Assembly: GCF_032854445.1 (NCBI RefSeq)
Contig: NC_088302.1
Span: 24,503,788-24,567,787, forward strand
DNA length: 64,000 bases
From: Liolophura sinensis
Lineage: Eukaryota > Mollusca > Polyplacophora > Chitonida > Chitonidae
Direction: 5' to 3'
Part shown: positions 25,701 to 34,741 of the stretch, piece by piece
How positions within the stretch are numbered: position 1 is the first letter of the stretch
Layout: each line of letters opens with the position of its first letter
The notes under the pieces: generated by a model
Database searches by the model: none
What the model saw: the letters and a program-made list of their open reading frames with translations, nothing else
Told to the model about the DNA's origin: nothing
Program-made: the position numbers and the translations under genes

Positions 25701-27045
25701 GGCTATGGAAGTTTTTCTGACGAATCTTGTTTGGGATGTCTTAACACAGTTTTCTAATAAAAGTACTAGTTTCTTATAACTGTGATATCAAGGAAAGCCA
25801 CTGTAGAAACGTCCACCGTTAGCAATTGGCTTTGATGTTAACTCTGTTGATCATGCAGGCAGGTTTACAGTATGGCAAAGTGGTGTGTACAGTCAGACCG
25901 CCAGGTGTTGTAACCAAGCAACTCGGTTTTAGCCCACTGTGATGCTGGCTGCCGTCAGTGAAGTGAAATATTTTTGAGTATGGTCTTAAATTAATCAATG
26001 ATCCATCTTTGACAGAATATAGATGAGGTTCCTGATAACATCAAGAAGCTATACAAGACTGTGTGGGAGATTTCCCAGAAGACTGTGATTAACATGGCGG
26101 CAGACAGGGGCGCATACATTGACCAGAGTCAGTCACTCAACATACACATTGCCGAACCCAACTACGGCAAGCTCACCAGCATGCACTTCTACGCCTGGAA
26201 AAAGGTAAAAATTTGAGCACCTTCATCAAAAATCACCAGAAAAAAAAAATCACTATCAAAATCACCAGACGTTTGTGTTTTAGTGCTCATACACCTGTGT
26301 TAATTGATTTCTTCTGATTGTTAATTTATATAAACTGATTTATGGGTGGAGGAAACCAGCAACCTTCCAGTACCTGATAAACCTCGGGACTAGAAAAAGG
26401 CAGTGAAGAAACAATGACAGGTGACTTCTGGTAGGAGGCCTCATTGGTAAAGGGTCTTGATATTTGTAGAGGCTTCACCTTCACCATCTGAGCCAACGAG
26501 ACCCTGAAAACTGTATTTATAATATTAAAGACGTAACCTGGCCAATGGAATGCAGCATCGTGAGATTCAAGTTTAAAGATTTCGCCAGAATTGCTCATTC
26601 GGGCATACAAGAAGGCCACCTTGGATGTTAAGTGTGGGCAGCGACTCAACAAAGGCAGGAAGGTTGGTCGATACTGTTTTAGGATTGTAATTCAATGGTA
26701 TTCTGTATGTGGGAAGGTCTACCAGCAACCTGCAGATAGTTGGGGGGGGGGGGGCAGTGGCGCTTGTAAAGCAACTCTTTGGCGAGTTCTGACTTGTTCA
26801 TGTGTCTTCTTGGTTCTGAGCGTTAAAGCCACCTGTGCATTGTTTTCCAGGGTTTGAAGACTGGTATGTACTATCTCAGGACCAAAGCGGCTGCCTCAGC
26901 CATCCAATTCACTGTAGATAAGTCCAAGCTGAAGAAACCAGCAGCCACAACAACACCAACAACTGCAGAGAAGAGTGAAGAAAACATGGCAGCCATGGTG
27001 TGCTCACTACAGAACAAGGACGAGTGCCTGATGTGTGGCTCCTAG
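13710..27045 (+). CDS. RRM1: Ribonucleoside-diphosphate reductase large subunit (R1, alpha), whole gene of 19 coding exons
   Basis: The product reduces ribonucleoside diphosphates to deoxyribonucleotides with the RRM2/p53R2 small subunit, in the cytosol. Joining the exons listed separately gives 2385 nt, or 794 residues plus stop (human R1 has 792). The order is: N-terminal ATP-cone (about 1-92) with D57 and K88; specificity-site residues D226, R256, Q288 and R293; catalytic barrel with redox pair C218/C444 and active-site N427, C429 and E431; radical-transfer tyrosines Y737/Y738; C-terminal CLMCGS tail with shuttle cysteines C789/C792. Every intron is GT-AG and every junction keeps frame. 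The start ATG at 13710 gives MFVHKRD, matching the vertebrate N terminus (MHVIKRD). The only clearly divergent part is an Ala/Thr-rich linker at about residues 760-780. Nothing is broken, so I call it functional. Residue roles come from studies of other R1 proteins; the positions were counted here. Confidence 0.98.
13911..13999 (+). CDS. RRM1: RRM1 coding exon 2
   Basis: Acceptor TTATTGCAG, donor CCC|GTAAGT. Encodes residues 7-36 ([20 protein letters not shown] and on to DFVDP), the first part of the ATP-cone. Confidence 0.96.
14000..16927 (+). other. RRM1 intron 2 (2.9 kb)
   Basis: The longest RRM1 intron. It holds a dispersed repeat copy at 14166-14330, a SINE family 2 tail fragment at about 14585-14645 (CGTATGACTGAAAAACTGTT...GCACTC) and no supported coding region. 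ORFs within it (14507-14845, 15044-15343 and others) show no domain. Confidence 0.85.
14166..14330 (+). repeat. Unclassified dispersed repeat, copy A
   Basis: TTCAATTAAATTAAA, GAGGTCTATAATTTT, GTTTAATCGTTGAATT and related blocks recur in the same order at 19034-19236 in intron 5, with clear divergence between the copies. Confidence 0.75.
16928..17105 (+). CDS. RRM1: RRM1 coding exon 3
   Basis: Acceptor TTCATAG, donor G|GTGGGT. Encodes residues 37-95 plus one base, completing the ATP-cone ([35 protein letters not shown]). D57 and K88 of the overall-activity site are present. Confidence 0.97.
17342..17606 (+). repeat. tRNA-derived SINE, family 1, full length, in RRM1 intron 3
   Basis: It has the head GGGGCCTCCATGGCTCAGTG, B box GAGTTCAAGTCC, central CACCATAATACTAACCGCCG and the AAATAAATAAA tail. 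It is bounded by a perfect 13-bp target-site duplication, TCATACATTCACA, at 17329-17341 and 17607-17619, so the insertion is fairly recent. Confidence 0.95.
17884..18071 (+). repeat. 98-bp tandem duplication in RRM1 intron 3
   Basis: The block starting CAACCATTGTTAACTGACTT and ending AAGAAGCAGAACT occurs twice head to tail (starts at 17884 and 17982). The copies differ by small indels in the A-run and a few substitutions. Confidence 0.95.
18200..18300 (+). CDS. RRM1: RRM1 coding exon 4
   Basis: Acceptor TTTACAG, donor GAT|GTAGGT. Encodes residues 96-129 ([31 protein letters not shown]), the segment between the ATP-cone and the catalytic N-terminal domain. Confidence 0.96.
18545..18604 (+). 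CDS. RRM1: RRM1 coding exon 5
   Basis: Acceptor CTTTCAG, donor AAG|GTAAGT. Encodes residues 130-149 ([20 protein letters not shown]), near-identical to vertebrate R1. Confidence 0.97.
19034..19236 (+). repeat. Unclassified dispersed repeat, copy B, in RRM1 intron 5
   Basis: Shares blocks with 14166-14330 in the same order and orientation: TTCAATTAAATTAAA, GAGGTCTATAATTTT, GTTTAATCGTTGAATT, GGTGTGCATTAAAGAGAATA. An extra segment around 19145-19175 is absent from copy A. Confidence 0.75.
19362..19401 (+). CDS. RRM1: RRM1 coding exon 6
   Basis: Acceptor TTTCAG, donor G|GTGAGT. Forty nt encoding residues 150-162 ([13 protein letters not shown]) plus one base. Confidence 0.95.
19470..19585 (+). 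repeat. Degraded SINE family 1 3' part in RRM1 intron 6
   Basis: A worn copy of the family tail: TTTAAGTGAAAAATACTTGAGTATG, then AGGTGAATAAATAAGTAAATAAA. The head is not recognisable. Confidence 0.5.
19818..19894 (+). CDS. RRM1: RRM1 coding exon 7
   Basis: Acceptor TGTACAG, donor GAG|GTTGGT. Encodes residues 163-188 ([26 protein letters not shown]), start of the conserved N-terminal catalytic domain. Confidence 0.96.
20305..20390 (+). CDS. RRM1: RRM1 coding exon 8
   Basis: Acceptor ATTGTAG, donor AG|GTGAGT. Encodes residues 189-216 plus two bases ([28 protein letters not shown]), ending just before catalytic C218. Confidence 0.97.
21075..21216 (+). CDS. RRM1: RRM1 coding exon 9
   Basis: Acceptor TTTCTAG, donor GGG|GTAAGA. 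Encodes residues 217-264. Contains redox cysteine C218 ([11 protein letters not shown]), specificity-site D226 and R256, and the SKSAGGIG loop. Confidence 0.98.
21693..21776 (+). CDS. RRM1: RRM1 coding exon 10
   Basis: Acceptor CTTTCAG, donor AAG|GTAGGA. Encodes residues 265-292 ([28 protein letters not shown]). Includes Q288 of loop 2, which links effector binding to substrate choice. Confidence 0.97.
22289..22530 (+). CDS. RRM1: RRM1 coding exon 11
   Basis: Acceptor TCCGCAG, donor AA|GTAAGA. Encodes residues 293-372 plus two bases. Begins with R293-P294-G295 of loop 2 and includes [12 protein letters not shown] and [22 protein letters not shown]-richer than flanking introns. Confidence 0.97.
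22657..22858 (+). CDS. RRM1: RRM1 coding exon 12
   Basis: Acceptor GCTCAG, donor GAG|GTGAGA. Encodes residues 373-440. Carries the active-site segment SNLCTE with N427, thiyl-radical cysteine C429 and E431, after [15 protein letters not shown]. Confidence 0.98.
23451..23600 (+). CDS. RRM1: RRM1 coding exon 13
   Basis: Acceptor TTCTTCAG, donor GAG|GTAAAC. Encodes residues 441-490. C444 in [12 protein letters not shown] pairs with C218 in substrate reduction. Also carries [19 protein letters not shown]. Confidence 0.98.
24033..24254 (+). CDS. RRM1: RRM1 coding exon 14
   Basis: Acceptor CTTCCAG, donor GGT|GTAAGT. Encodes residues 491-564 ([34 protein letters not shown]), part of the ten-stranded barrel. 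Confidence 0.97.
24446..24522 (+). CDS. RRM1: RRM1 coding exon 15
   Basis: Acceptor TTGTAG, donor AA|GTAAGT. Encodes residues 565-589 ([25 protein letters not shown]) plus two bases. Confidence 0.96.
24934..25069 (+). CDS. RRM1: RRM1 coding exon 16
   Basis: Acceptor TTGCAG, donor CAG|GTAAGG. Encodes residues 590-635. Contains the highly conserved [18 protein letters not shown] motif, which binds substrate phosphate in R1 structures. Confidence 0.98.
25425..25520 (+). CDS. RRM1: RRM1 coding exon 17
   Basis: Acceptor TTGTAG, donor CAG|GTAAGC. Encodes residues 636-667 ([32 protein letters not shown]). Confidence 0.96.
25930..26000 (+). repeat. Degraded SINE family 1 tail in RRM1 intron 17
   Basis: GATGCTGGCTGCCGTCAGTG then AAGTGAAATATTTTTGAGTA is a worn copy of the family 1 3' half, without head or AT-rich tail. 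Confidence 0.55.
26016..26204 (+). CDS. RRM1: RRM1 coding exon 18
   Basis: Acceptor TTGACAG, donor AAG|GTAAAA. Encodes residues 668-730 ([40 protein letters not shown]), end of the barrel. Confidence 0.97.
26851..27045 (+). CDS. RRM1: RRM1 coding exon 19 (terminal)
   Basis: Acceptor TTTTCCAG, stop TAG at 27043-27045. Encodes residues 731-794. Begins [11 protein letters not shown] with the radical-transfer pair Y737/Y738. Continues through a linker rich in Ala, Thr and Lys, and ends [18 protein letters not shown] with the C-terminal redox cysteines C789 and C792. Confidence 0.98.
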   Translation, partial: GLKTGMYYLRTKAAASAIQFTVDKSKLKKPAATTTPTTAEKSEENMAAMVCSLQNKDECLMCGS

Positions 27046-27620
27046 ACAAACAGGGGAGATAACCCTGTCGGCCTTGTGCCAAAAAAATACCAACCTCAAA
27101 GTGCCTGTTGAGCTGAGCTATCTTTACAATGTGACGAAGACTGCAAATAAGCCTGCTTTGTGGCTGCTTGCCAGTGACATCCAGTTTTCACGAACTTTTT
27201 GCGAATCTACGCAAACAAAAAAGCATTGCCTACTTTTTACTGAGTATCAGCTACAAAGATCTTCATTTAACTTGGGAAAGTAGAAATATCACCATAAACA
27301 GAACTGAAATAAGAGCCAGTTTCATTTGTTATCACTGATATATATATATATATATTGTGTACATAGACTCTGTCCGTTATTGTGCTATTTATCTCCACTG
27401 TTCTTCTGCTATTCCAACTCATTTCATTGTCTTAGTATCATGTCTTCATCGTTTTAGCAGACATATTATTAAGAGTAGAAACTGTAAAGTGATTACTTAA
27501 CGTTTTAGCAAGGGTGTGGAGTGAATCTGTTTCATCGCTTGGTCATGTTATATTTTGTGTACAGCAAACTCATTACATATTGTGGTGACCCTCAATAAAT
27601 AACGGACCGTACATCCTCAT
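27046..27620 (+). other. RRM1 3' UTR (end approximate)
   Basis: Non-coding sequence after the stop. It contains a 17-bp TA run at 27339-27355. It probably ends about 15-25 bp after the AATAAA at 27594, where T/G-rich sequence follows. Confidence 0.7.
27594..27599 (+). terminator. Polyadenylation signal AATAAA for RRM1
   Basis: The first AATAAA after the RRM1 stop, about 550 bp downstream, followed by T/G-rich sequence as expected for a cleavage/polyadenylation site. Confidence 0.7.
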
Positions 27621-28089
27621 TGTCATTCAATATCAAAACATGGGGGGAAAAAAGTGTGAATGTTATTGAGCGTTTATGATTATCAGTCGGTGTGAACTCG
27701 GTTCTATACATTTGTATGTTTTATCTGAAATTCAAATTTAGTTTTACGTGTCAGCATCTTTTCCTCAAACTGAGCAAAGTATGGTTGGTAAGTATACTAT
27801 CGTTAATGTTGTATTATCCATCACTGGTCTTGCAAAGTAAACTCTGATATCTGTACAAGTGCTTTTGTTTTGTAATACTGCATTTGTGCGCCAAACGCGG
27901 GAACAGTCGCCTGTACTGTCCAACATTCAGTGGTTTATCCCGAGGCCAAAACGGTTGTGTAACTGTACACCTAATATGAACTAAATCTGCTGGTATGATA
28001 GGCATTCGGACAATTACATTGGCTGCTGGGTTTCGCTTTGACGAACCAATCACTGCATTGTTTCGAAGCGTTGAAGTTGCATGTTCTAA

Positions 28090-28338
28090 TGGGGGGCTCA
28101 GTTGGTTAGCGCGCTAGCGCGGCGTAATGACCCAGGAGTCTCTCACCAATGCAGTCGCTGTGAGTTCAAGTCCAGCTCATGCTGGCTTCCTCTCTGGCCG
28201 TACGTGGGAAGGTCTGCCAGCAGCCTGCGGATGGCCGTGGGTTTCCCCCGGGCTCTGCCCAGTTTCCACCCACCATAATGCTGGCCGCCGTCGTATAAGA
28301 GTACGGCGTAAAACACCAATCAAATAAATAAATAAATA
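28090..28338 (+). repeat. tRNA-derived SINE, family 1
   Basis: Head GGGGGCTCAGTTGGTTAGCG, B box GAGTTCAAGTCC, and a tail lacking about 14 bp (GTCGTATAAGAGTACGGCG, so TGAAATATTCTT is missing). Near-perfect target-site duplications are CATGTTCTAA (28080-28089) and CATGTTCCAA (28339-28348). Confidence 0.9.
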
Positions 28339-28460
28339 CATGTTCCAACGTAAAGATGTTCACACGCCTCGTACCAACCGTTGTATATAACTAAGACAAT
28401 CAGGCTCCTAACCGATGAGAATAGCGAAAAAACACCAATCAAATGAATTATTCACTACTT

Positions 28461-28545
28461 GATTTATTTGATTGGTGTTTTATGCCGTACTCAAAAATAT
28501 TTCACTTCTACGACGGCGGTCAACATTTATGACGAGAGGAAACCC
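28461..28545 (-). repeat. SINE family 1, 3' part only, inverted
   Basis: GATTTATTTGATTGGTGTTT then TATGCCGTACTC and CTACGACGGCGGTCAACATT are the reverse complement of the family 1 tail. It is arranged tail-to-tail with the copy at 28090. Confidence 0.8.
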
Positions 28546-30997
28546 ATTACTTTAGTACAGCGTTACACACGAAAGTTACAGTGAACAAGTTGAGAATGTT
28601 CGTTTTCTGCATACAGTTAAGCGGTTGACATGTGGACCTAAATTTGTTGAAGCAGTCTGAATTAAAGCAATATAAAAAAAAATTTGAACAGCTCACAAAC
28701 ACGTTGACAAGACCCACTTTTGTAATGAAGATAGAGGCTGTTATCCTTGAGATAGGTTAGCATGCCACATCAACCATTCAGATTCGTTGCATTTACTGAC
28801 GCGGAACTCGCCGTTCTGGAAGCTATAAACTAGTGAAGAAAACTGATCTGATGTTTTGACTCTGAACCACTTTACCCATCAAATGTAGAAAGGCATATTT
28901 TTACATATGTTTACCCGTGCTCATTGATACATTTAAAATTGTACCTAATCAAATTTGCATAAATATAGAAATAGCCACAACCACCTGCAAGAAACGAATG
29001 TGCATGTACGTGGAGTGAACCGCGCAAACTGACAATTGAATACAGTTGTACGTGGTAAACAACATTGTTCAGAGGGCAGCAACCTTCTACAAAAGTTATT
29101 TATGCCAGGAAGGAGAGTTTTGTTAACAATGAATGGACTTTAAAGCAGACAACAACAAACAAACACATGGTGTTTTCGGTTGGAATTATCGGTTTGTATT
29201 AACTATAAATGTATGTCGGACTACGTTTTCTATATAAAGTAAAATTATGCAAGCCTTTACGATTGACGCGACATCGTGTTTCCGGTTTAACATGGCGTCC
29301 CCCGTGGCCACGTAAGAATTCCAGTGTAAATGTTGATTTATTGAGTTACCAAGCTGACTGTCAGATTAGATCCTTTTCCACCCTTCTTGCTAAATAAATA
29401 AGAATATTACTTGCTATCTTTTCTTTTAATAAGATATCTTGCTCATGGCAGCTCATACATGTAAACAAAACGCCCATGCATGCATGTACTCTGGGCTTTC
29501 ACTCTAGATCTCGTTAGCTCTCAGCTCTCCGTAAATCAGCAGTTGCTACCTTAATTGACCTGTGGTTAATAAAGCCTATATACGTACCAGTTATGTTCTG
29601 TCGTGCTAAAGCGGGATACTGGTACTAAACTTTCATTAAACTCCTTAAGTTCATTTAACTGTATAAATGTGTAAAGGAAACAGCACTGGGTCAAAAGGGT
29701 ACGACGTGATATTATACGCGAAAACAGCTGTTAAAAATTGATGTAGGTTTCGTGAAAGTGTAGGCCTATGTATCGGTATGTATGTGTATTGGAACCAGCG
29801 TGTATTGTTGTGTGTTTCTGCAACGTCTTAACAATTCTTAAAAGGTTATTTCTCAAGTGTCCATTAAGTTATGTACATGCACAGCATGTGAACACAATGT
29901 CTCGGTAAAAGGCTGCGTAGACCCCGTGCAAGTACATGTAGTTGTTTATTGACGTTATGGGGCTTTATGCGAGAGCTTGAAAACTGTAAAAGCTGTACTG
30001 TGGCGTTTTACGTCATAGGCCTACAGTTTAATATACATATGCATGTTAAAAGGAATACTTTAAAAACTTGAAAGCTTAAACCGTGATTCTGTTAAGTAAT
30101 TTATATTGAAATGAGGCGGAAGTTTTGCCTTTAATTCTTATATCCCATTTATCCCGTGTTTGGTGTATGCGTTATATAAAGTATCCATATTATAACTTAC
30201 ATAACATGTAGACGGCTGCGTTTGTGTATGATATACGCGCTGTAATTTTGTGCAGAAAACTTAAATTGGTCACCCTCAGTAAACGTGCGGAATGTTCATT
30301 TGTACGACACCATTTTGTGAGTCGGACAACTGAAGGAGGGGGGGTGTGTGTTGGGTAGGGTGGGGGTGGGGGTGTCATGGGGTATAGCGGTAACATATTA
30401 AGTGTTGGAAATATCACTGTAATCTTTGGTTTACTCCCTCATTTTGCAGTTTGACAGGAGTCTGTTCTCGTCAATTATAAATTGATATCGAAGTGCCCAT
30501 TTGTATTATGGGATGTGTTGGTCCATGCATTTTCAGTATAATGTAACAGGCTTTCTCACTGATATGTACACGTATGATAACTCAATGTTCATCCATCAGA
30601 GAGAGAACATCCGCATCAGCCATTGTCATTACCGGATACAGTAAATGCAGAGGTATACAGGCCCATACCTATCACGACACATACAGAAGTCGAAATTTCG
30701 AGATAAGAAAATCAAAACTGAATGAAGTAAAAGTTTCGACATTCTTTTCTCGAAATATCTGCTTTTTCACACAATTTTGTATTTTACCGTGACGCTAATC
30801 GGTTTCGGTTGGTAAAAACTGAATCGTCAATAAAGTTTTACAACTTATACGACATCAGTACAAAAGTTTTGAAAAATAAAAGATAATAGAATCGTCTAAA
30901 TGTATAGGCTATAAAGACAATTTTACGTATACATGTAATTTCCTTGAACTATTCCCGAAAATTCGCAAACACTGACATAAGACTTTTGCAAAATTAA
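28546..30997. other. Intergenic, no gene recognised
   Basis: About 2.4 kb downstream of RRM1 with no recognisable coding region. It contains a G-rich tract at 30338-30382 (listed separately) and two copies of the palindrome TAGGCCTA (29761, 30016). Confidence 0.6.
30338..30382 (+). other. G-rich tract, potential G-quadruplex
   Basis: Runs of at least three G (GGGGGGG, GGG, GGG, GGGGG, GGGGG, GGGG) separated by 1-8 bases on the + strand, enough for several overlapping four-run quadruplex motifs. Confidence 0.75.
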
Positions 30998-31343
30998 TGA
31001 ATGCTTGAGGTTTTACGTCGAACTTAACAATTTTCAGTCATATGGCGACAGGGATTCATTAGGTGTGAACTGTGTCTTCTGGCAGGGTGAGTCCATGCTT
31101 CCAAAGTGCTGCGGCCACTGAAGAAGTATCATGCAGAAGACACCACACATGACACCACACCCAATCACATTATATTGACACCTGGCCACCAAGTCTCTTT
31201 AATGCTCTATCCTCTCAGAGCTAAGCACCAAGCGATGAATCAACAAGCCTTTAAAATCTTTCATATGACCTGACCCAGGGTTGATCCCAGATCTTCTGAC
31301 TTCGAGGCAGGCGCACTAACCATCAGGCCACCGAAGCTGTCTC
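30998..31343 (-). repeat. tRNA-derived SINE, family 2, near full length, inverted
   Basis: On the - strand the head is GGTGGCCTGATGGTTAGTGC (A box) with a degenerate B box GGGATCAACCC. It is followed by GGATAGAGCATTAAAGAGAC and TGGCCAGGTGTCAATATAAT. The 3' tail is CATATGACTGAAAATTGTTA, then CGACGTAAAACC and AGCATTCATT. It ties the head/body copies at 4293 and 9111 to the tail fragments at 14585 and 34566. Confidence 0.8.
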
Positions 31344-33638
31344 TTTTTCCAAAATCAAAGCTTTAATAGTGAGGAAATTAAGATTGTTTCCAACAGTCTT
31401 CAGATCAAAGTGCGCCATCAGTCGTTTTTCGTGAAACATTATTGGTGTTATGCCTAGTTGCTATGGTAAGGGAGGAGACAAGCGAGTTGTCCATACACAG
31501 TGTTGCCCACAACAGTTAACTCTGTGGCGCGTTAGCAGTGAAATTTAAGCCGCTCACGAAAACAGCACATAGAATCGTGCTTTAACAGACACATATGGGT
31601 CTTTCCGCGCCGTCGTAAATTAGCAGTGACCCCATTGTGGGCTAGGATTACTGTTAACCTTCAACCTTTTCGACCTCAAAAACACTTTTTTCATCATTTC
31701 TTTGTGACATTAAAGACGTAAGTGTCGTAGAATTTTTCAAAGTATTTCTCTAAACCCCGTAGTTCTCTTAGAACGTTCCAAAATATATGTTGCACAGGTG
31801 GATGAAAAGGTTGAAGGTTTCGTATATATACAGACACGTACGACCATACGAAATGTAAACAGTATGTGGAAATAACTGCAACGTTAGTAATGTATTTACC
31901 ACACTGTCTAACCCCATGTAGCAAATCAGGCCCGAGGCTGCGTATAGGTCACGTGTCATCGAGACACTTGTCATTGATGTGTTGAAGGTAAACAGAAGGT
32001 TACCGGTAACTACGTTTATATTTCATATCAGGTAAGATAACGGGGGCCAAATATGTTCGCAAAGAAAACCCGTTTCACGATACGTACACTGTCAGTGTGA
32101 CACATGTAGTATAGATTTCATTGTACAAATTTTAAGCCCCATAAGATTAAGCTGTTAAATGCACTATTTTAAGTGCAGAACTCAATTGCGATCGTGGATT
32201 GGCGCTGCTCACTTTTCAACCGGGCAACTAACTTTATTTTGACGCGTAGGCCTACACTTTTTTTTATTAACATGCAACGGAACCAGTTGCAACGAATTTT
32301 ATTAGGGCGTAATTTCCTTGCCTAGAAGTTCACTTTAATACCTTGAGTCTATCCCCAACTGTGTGAAGAGAATGTTTCATGCATCAGTTGAAACTATGTG
32401 TAGACTATTATGGAATGCTACCGTGCAGGTGTTAACAAAAGATTCGACGACACGAATTAATATATGAACTGCAGGAGTCGAGTTCTTTTAATAGGTTTTC
32501 ATTTCCTGAAGAAAAACTAGATATATGCATATACGAGTTGTGTACATTCGATTGTGTATTTGGTACTGTTCTAGTATGTATTATTTCTTATTCTATTGCA
32601 GATTTTTTGTGTGTATAAAATCAGGTAAATTACCTGTATGCATATGGTAGCAAAATATCAGATATAGCCTTTCCGCCTAACGTATTGTAAGGTGGAAAGA
32701 GGTCGCCAAGTGCTTATACCTATCACAACATGCACTTCATGGCACCCCACACCTGGCGCTAACGGTCATATAACGGTAAATCGGTGTTATTATAGCTTCA
32801 CATGACGCAGTTTTACCTCCAGGACCTACCTCTTCAATACGTAAAGGGTCTTGCATTGATTATATTTTGGAAGGGAAAAACGGGCTTGTATATAAGTCTA
32901 CCGGATCGCAGTGGATGGTACCCTTTATCTCCGTTGTTTAGACAGGTGGTCAACAGTAAGGCTAAGTTATTTCGCCGGTAACGTTTGCGGGCAACACACC
33001 TTGTAAGCGTTACAAAGACGTTATCCATTCAAACACAGGCAAGACTGGAAAGACTTCACGTCTTACGAAGGCAAGCCCAGTCTCATGCTCAGATACAAGA
33101 CATTTTCCCAAAACTTTCGAGAATGGCCATCCAACACACCGTGTTTTTATTGAAAGGTGAAAGTTATGTCCCTTTGAGAATGATGGCAACTATTTAGTTA
33201 TGAGTTCTTATCTCAGGCGATGCTATTGAATGAAAATGATCCACATGTTGAGGTTGGAAATAACAGGTTGTTGTTTTTCCAGCGGTCGCTGAGGACAAGC
33301 CTGATAAAAACAGGATAATAGTCAGAGGTGCAATCTGTCGAGAAAAGGATGGTAGAACAAATCCGGCACGCCATTTGAGACACAATAAATACAGGCTTAT
33401 GAGTAGGCTCTTTTGGTGGCTTGATGTGTAGGTGAAGCAAGATATAAACCGAATTCATACGCCGTTATTGATTTGGCCCGTGAAATCTTACACTATCTGC
33501 TGCCAATTTAACTTAAGGATTGGCCCAAGGAAAAATCAGATACAATAATAAAAAACATTTCTGTCTATAAGAGACTGGTTTTTGTGACTGTGTAATAATG
33601 TTCCAAAGTAATAATGCCATGCGTTAAATGCCTTTTAA
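31344..33638. other. Intergenic, no gene recognised
   Basis: No supported gene. ORFs of 60-80 codons on both strands (31694-31924, 32834-33028, 32985-33197, 33213-33458) lack motifs and overlap one another. Confidence 0.55.
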
Positions 33639-33844
33639 GGCCTCTGTTTGCGAGGTTGTTAGTGTGCCGGCGCGGCGCAATTACCCAAGGCGGTCGCCGT
33701 GAGTTCAAGTCCAGCTCATGCTGAGTTCCTCTCCAGCCGTACGTGGAAATATCTATCAGAAGCCTACGGATGGTCGTGGGCTTCCCCGGGACCATGCCCG
33801 TTTTCTCCCACCATAATTATGTCCTCTGTTGTATAAGTGAAAGT
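33639..33844 (+). repeat. tRNA-derived SINE, family 1, diverged, tail missing
   Basis: GGCCTCTGTTTGCGAGGTTG head, GAGTTCAAGTCCAGCTCATG, GGATGGTCGTGGGCTTCCCC and CCCACCATAATTATG are family 1 blocks. The copy stops after GTATAAGTGAAAG, without the ATAAATA tail. Confidence 0.8.
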
Positions 33845-33989
33845 ATAGTATATCTATTAGTGTCTGGTGTAACGTTCTCTTGGGCACTTTAGCCCCCTGT
33901 ACACAATGACATTATCATTTTCTTATTAAATGTCATGAAAAGGTCAGTCTATTACACTTTTACATTAAATTTCACCTTATTCATAAGTC

Positions 33990-34245
33990 CACTGATGTTC
34001 GTTGCGTACATCCTCTCATATCCATCAATATTCGATCACTCTCACACGCATCCGTCCATGCCCTTTTAACTCATAATTACCCATATCCCTCAAAAATCTT
34101 GATAACTCTCCTACCTATCCACACATGCATGTGTCACCCATTCTCATCCATCTGTGTCCATCAATACTCTCATTCGCCCAACCCTACATCCACCCCCACA
34201 TTCGCCATTCATTCCCATCGGCCCATACCCATACACCCTATATCA
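33990..34245. repeat. G-poor tract with scattered CCAT/CACC motifs
   Basis: Very few G on the + strand over about 250 bp, with many short CCATC/CCCAT/CTCTC blocks. A similar C/T/A-rich stretch resumes after the SINEs at 34742-34810. It may be a worn short-unit satellite split by SINE insertions. Confidence 0.45.
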
Positions 34246-34251
34246 GCATTA

Positions 34252-34515
34252 GGGGCCTCCGTGGCTCAGTCGGTTAGCGCGCTAGCGCAGCCTAATGACC
34301 CAGGAGTCTCTCACCAATGCGGTCGCTGTGAGTTCAAGTCCAGTTCATGCTGGCTTCCTCTCCGGCCGTACGTGGGAAGGTCTGCTAGCAACCTGCGGAT
34401 GGTCGTGGGTTTCCCCCCGGGCTGTGCCCGATTTCCACCCACCATAATGCTGGCCGCCGTCGTATAAGTGAAATATTCTTGAGTACGGCGTAAAACACCA
34501 ATCAATTCAAATAAA
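34252..34515 (+). repeat. tRNA-derived SINE, family 1, full length, perfect TSD
   Basis: Best intact copy in the window (264 bp). Head GGGGCCTCCGTGGCTCAGTC with A box, B box GAGTTCAAGTCC, CGTACGTGGGAAGGTCTGCT, CCACCATAATGCTGGCCGCC and tail TAAGTGAAATATTCTTGAGT then CAATCAATTCAAATAAA. A perfect 13-bp target-site duplication, TATATCAGCATTA, lies at 34239-34251 and 34516-34528. Confidence 0.96.
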
Positions 34516-34565
34516 TATATCAGCATTAAGGGGAAGTGCAACGACTGGTTGACACGTATCAGTAT

Positions 34566-34741
34566 GATGGCTCGGGTGGGGCGGCTTACTTGCCATTGGT
34601 AAGTCGTATCAGTGAATCAGCACTAAATAAGAGTGATGGAAATCAGTCCTGCAACAAGGAGGCACGTTACATTACTCCTTCATCGTCATATGATTGAAAA
34701 AAAAAACAATACGACGTTAAACTCTAAGCACTCACTCACTC
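34566..34741 (+). repeat. SINE family 2, 3' part with ACTC tail
   Basis: Ends CGTCATATGATTGAAAAAAA, then AATACGACGTTAAACTCTAA and GCACTCACTCACTCA. The tail matches that of 30998-31343. The tRNA-like head is not evident; CGGCTTACTTGCCATTGGTA precedes it. Confidence 0.7.

Noticed and set aside
13710-27045. RRM1 as a pseudogene
   Set aside because: All 19 exons keep frame, splice sites are canonical and catalytic residues are intact.
34099-34541. ORFs of 122 (+) and 76 (-) codons
   Set aside because: They translate the family 1 SINE (shared peptide pieces such as [15 protein letters not shown] recur in other copies).
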